In this document: piece by piece, positions 6,858-7,529 of the stretch
How the letters are laid out: each line of letters starts with the position of its first letter
How positions within the stretch are numbered: position 1 is the first letter of the stretch
Assembly: GCA_903905395.1 (NCBI GenBank)
Contig: CAIVGD010000322.1
Location: 1 to 7,529 of the forward strand
Length of the DNA: 7,529 bases
Direction of reading: 5' to 3'
Source: an uncultured Verrucomicrobiota bacterium
GTDB taxonomy: Bacteria; Verrucomicrobiota; Verrucomicrobiia; Methylacidiphilales; Verrucolacustridaceae
Translations under genes and position numbers: made by a program
Notes under the pieces: model-generated
What the model was told of the DNA's origin: nothing
The model's database searches: none
Seen by the model: the letters and a program-made list of their open reading frames with translations, nothing else

Positions 6858-6886
6858 GCCATCCCGCACTAGCCGTCCCGCCACTA
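6858..6886. repeat. Tandem imperfect 14/15-bp direct repeat in the purB-hicB spacer
   Basis: GCCATCCCGCACTA (6858-6871) is followed directly by GCCGTCCCGCCACTA (6872-6886). The copies differ by one substitution and one inserted C. It lies about 90 bases upstream of purB in otherwise gene-free sequence. It could be a tandem regulator binding site for the operon or part of a dispersed genomic repeat. Confidence 0.5.
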
Positions 6887-6890
6887 CCTA

Positions 6891-6945
6891 AACTTCCAAC
6901 TTCAAAATTCCCTTTCTCAATCCAAAATCAATAATCAAAAATCAC
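6891..6945. other. AT-rich tract in the divergent intergenic region
   Basis: The stretch is rich in A/T with recurring AATC and TCAAAA words (for example CAATCCAAAATCAATAATC). It has no coding potential I can recognise. The word TTCAAAATT at 6901-6909 recurs at 7520-7528 beyond hicA. It may be an easily melted or curved segment between the two divergent transcription units. Confidence 0.4.
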
Positions 6946-6979
6946 CTGTCGGTCCTCCGTCGCCGCCCTTCCTCCCTCC

Positions 6980-7008
6980 TTGAATTCCCACTGCCGATGG
7001 CATACATT
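6980..7008 (+). promoter_or_regulatory. Candidate hicBA promoter that would give a leaderless mRNA
   Basis: TTGAAT (6980-6985) and TACATT (7003-7008) are separated by 17 bases; each matches the sigma-70 consensus at 4 of 6 positions. The expected start of transcription, about 7 bases after the -10, coincides with the hicB ATG at 7014, which also has no Shine-Dalgarno. Confidence 0.35.
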
Positions 7009-7013
7009 TCCCC

Positions 7014-7205
7014 ATGCCCGAAATCGGCTTCACCTACTGGCAGGACGGAAAAGATTGGCTGGGCCATCTCGACGAGTTCCCCGATTACGTGACCCAGGGA
7101 GAGTCGCTCCCGGATCTCAAAGCCCACCTGCTCGATCTCCAGCGCGATCTCCTGAGCGGGGCCATCCCATGTGTCCGGCACCACGCCCAACTGGTGGCCG
7201 CTTGA
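7014..7205 (+). CDS. hicB: HicB-family antitoxin (short, single-domain type)
   Basis: This is a 63-aa protein. Residues 6-50 (FTYWQDGKDWLGHLDEF, then PDYVTQGESLPDLKAHL, then LSGAIP) match the short HicB-like antitoxins with a partial RNase H-type fold; typical relatives read 'YWQD..WLGYL.EYPDY.TQGE'. Such proteins bind and neutralise a HicA mRNA interferase in the cytoplasm. No helix-turn-helix or ribbon-helix-helix DNA-binding tail is present after about residue 50, so direct autoregulation by this subunit alone is uncertain. The ATG at 7014 has no Shine-Dalgarno. Its TGA (7203-7205) overlaps the hicA TTG as TTGA, so toxin translation is likely coupled to antitoxin translation. The order is antitoxin first, the reverse of the classical hicAB. 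It is divergent from the purine operon and unrelated to it in function. Confidence 0.85.
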   Translation: MPEIGFTYWQDGKDWLGHLDEFPDYVTQGESLPDLKAHLLDLQRDLLSGAIPCVRHHAQLVAA

Positions 7206-7411
7206 AACGGCGCGATCTAATCCAAAAACTCGATCAGGCGGGCGCGGTTTTAATCCGGCACGGCGGCAAACACGACTGGTACCAGCAACCGCAGACCAAA
7301 CTCTGCCAACCCGTCCCTCGGCACAACGAAATCAACGAACACCTCGCCCGCAGTATTCTTCGCAAACTCTCCCCTCACTCTTCAACTCCCTCCGCGAGTA
7401 GCCCTTCGTAA
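7202..7411 (+). CDS. hicA: HicA-family toxin (mRNA interferase)
   Basis: The 69-aa product from TTG at 7202 reads KRRDLIQKLDQAGAVLIRHG, then GKHDWYQQP, then QPVPRHNEINEHLARSILRK. This is a complete dsRBD-like HicA/YcfA toxin: helix, strands bearing the HGGKHDWY motif with the expected catalytic His24, then the PVPRH turn and last helix. HicA toxins cleave mRNA and are blocked by HicB. The TTG start is chosen because it overlaps the hicB stop (TTGA) and places KRRDLI at the family's usual N-terminus; GGTGG four bases upstream could act as ribosome binding site. The last 12 or so residues (SPHSSTPSASSPS) are low complexity and look like read-through beyond the normal end. The catalytic motif looks intact. 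Confidence 0.87.
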   Translation: MKRRDLIQKLDQAGAVLIRHGGKHDWYQQPQTKLCQPVPRHNEINEHLARSILRKLSPHSSTPSASSPS

Positions 7412-7454
7412 TCCCACAGTCGCGCGGGACCCGCCATCTGGATTCAATTCAGAC

Positions 7455-7474
7455 GGCGCCCACGCATGGGCGCC
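7455..7474. repeat. Perfect 8-bp palindrome (hairpin), REP-like, downstream of hicA
   Basis: GGCGCCCA (7455-7462), loop CGCA, TGGGCGCC (7467-7474). The stem is GC-rich and perfect, but CTACAT follows rather than a T-run, so it is not a canonical intrinsic terminator. It may slow transcription or protect the 3' end of hicBA mRNA, or be a copy of a dispersed palindromic repeat. Confidence 0.55.
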
Positions 7475-7505
7475 CTACATCGCTGACAGTCCTCCGCTCT
7501 CATCT

Positions 7506-7529
7506 CCCCCAATTAAAAATTCAAAATTA
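7506..7529. other. AT-rich tail at the right edge
   Basis: After a short C-run the window ends in AATTAAAAATTCAAAATTA. No gene is visible from 7412 to the end apart from the palindrome. The tail resembles the AT-rich tract on the other side of hicBA, with which it shares TTCAAAATT. Confidence 0.35.

Noticed and set aside
6771..6884. N-terminal extension of purB by 38 codons to an ATG at 6884
   Set aside because: The added residues have no PurB similarity, and the family N-terminus MILRYSRPQM begins at 6770. The extension would translate through the repeats and the likely promoter region.
6771..7013. Purine riboswitch or PurR box upstream of purB
   Set aside because: I found no purine-aptamer-like three-way-junction pattern and no recognisable PurR-type palindrome in the spacer; only the direct repeats stand out.
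6942..7190. 82-codon minus-strand frame antisense to hicB
   Set aside because: It is the complement of a well-recognised HicB coding sequence and shows no recognisable motif of its own.
6980..7201. Upstream extension of the hicA frame (to 6980)
   Set aside because: The upstream part is hicB read out of frame. The HicA domain starts exactly at the TTG that overlaps the hicB stop.
7455..7490. Intrinsic terminator after hicA
   Set aside because: The hairpin is perfect but is followed by CTACATCG rather than a run of T, so it does not meet the usual definition.

Overview
The window looks like a bacterial chromosome of fairly high GC. Its minus strand carries most of a de novo purine (IMP) biosynthesis operon, and a small plus-strand hicBA toxin-antitoxin pair sits at the right end. 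Three traits favour a PVC-type bacterium such as a Verrucomicrobiota member: the three-subunit FGAM synthase (PurS+PurQ+PurL), the [4Fe-4S], propeptide-bearing PurF, and the four-helix-bundle and short HicBA families. This placement is inferred from family habits, not from a marker gene.

Layout, in minus-strand transcription order from the right: purB (6770-5478), purS (5481-5215), purQ (5218-4526), purL (4529-2286), an unexpected 64-codon gene (2289-2095), purF (2098-632), and purM (627 to the left edge, C-terminal part outside). Every junction from purB to purF is a 4-base NTGA overlap in which the upstream TGA stop lies inside the downstream start: GTGA, ATGA, GTGA, ATGA, TTGA. Only purF-purM has a gap, of 4 bases. 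This is the pattern of one translationally coupled mRNA. The products cover PurF (step 1), PurSQL (step 4), PurM (step 5) and PurB (steps 8 and, for AMP, the last step). purC, purD, purE/K, purH and purN are not in the window.

The most unusual item is the 64-aa gene wedged between purL and purF. It overlaps both neighbours and carries the diagnostic core of the four-helix-bundle / S23-type (23S rRNA intervening-sequence) protein family, but it stops before the C-terminal helices. It looks like a captured, truncated member of that family now holding purL and purF in translational contact.

The 243-base divergent spacer between purB and hicB (6771-7013) holds two different direct repeats with a 14-base period, an AT-rich tract and weak promoter candidates. 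hicB (7014-7205) and hicA (7202-7411) encode a short HicB-type antitoxin and a HicA-type toxin, again joined by a TTGA overlap. The last 118 bases hold a perfect 8-bp palindrome without a T-run (REP-like rather than a terminator) and an AT-rich tail.
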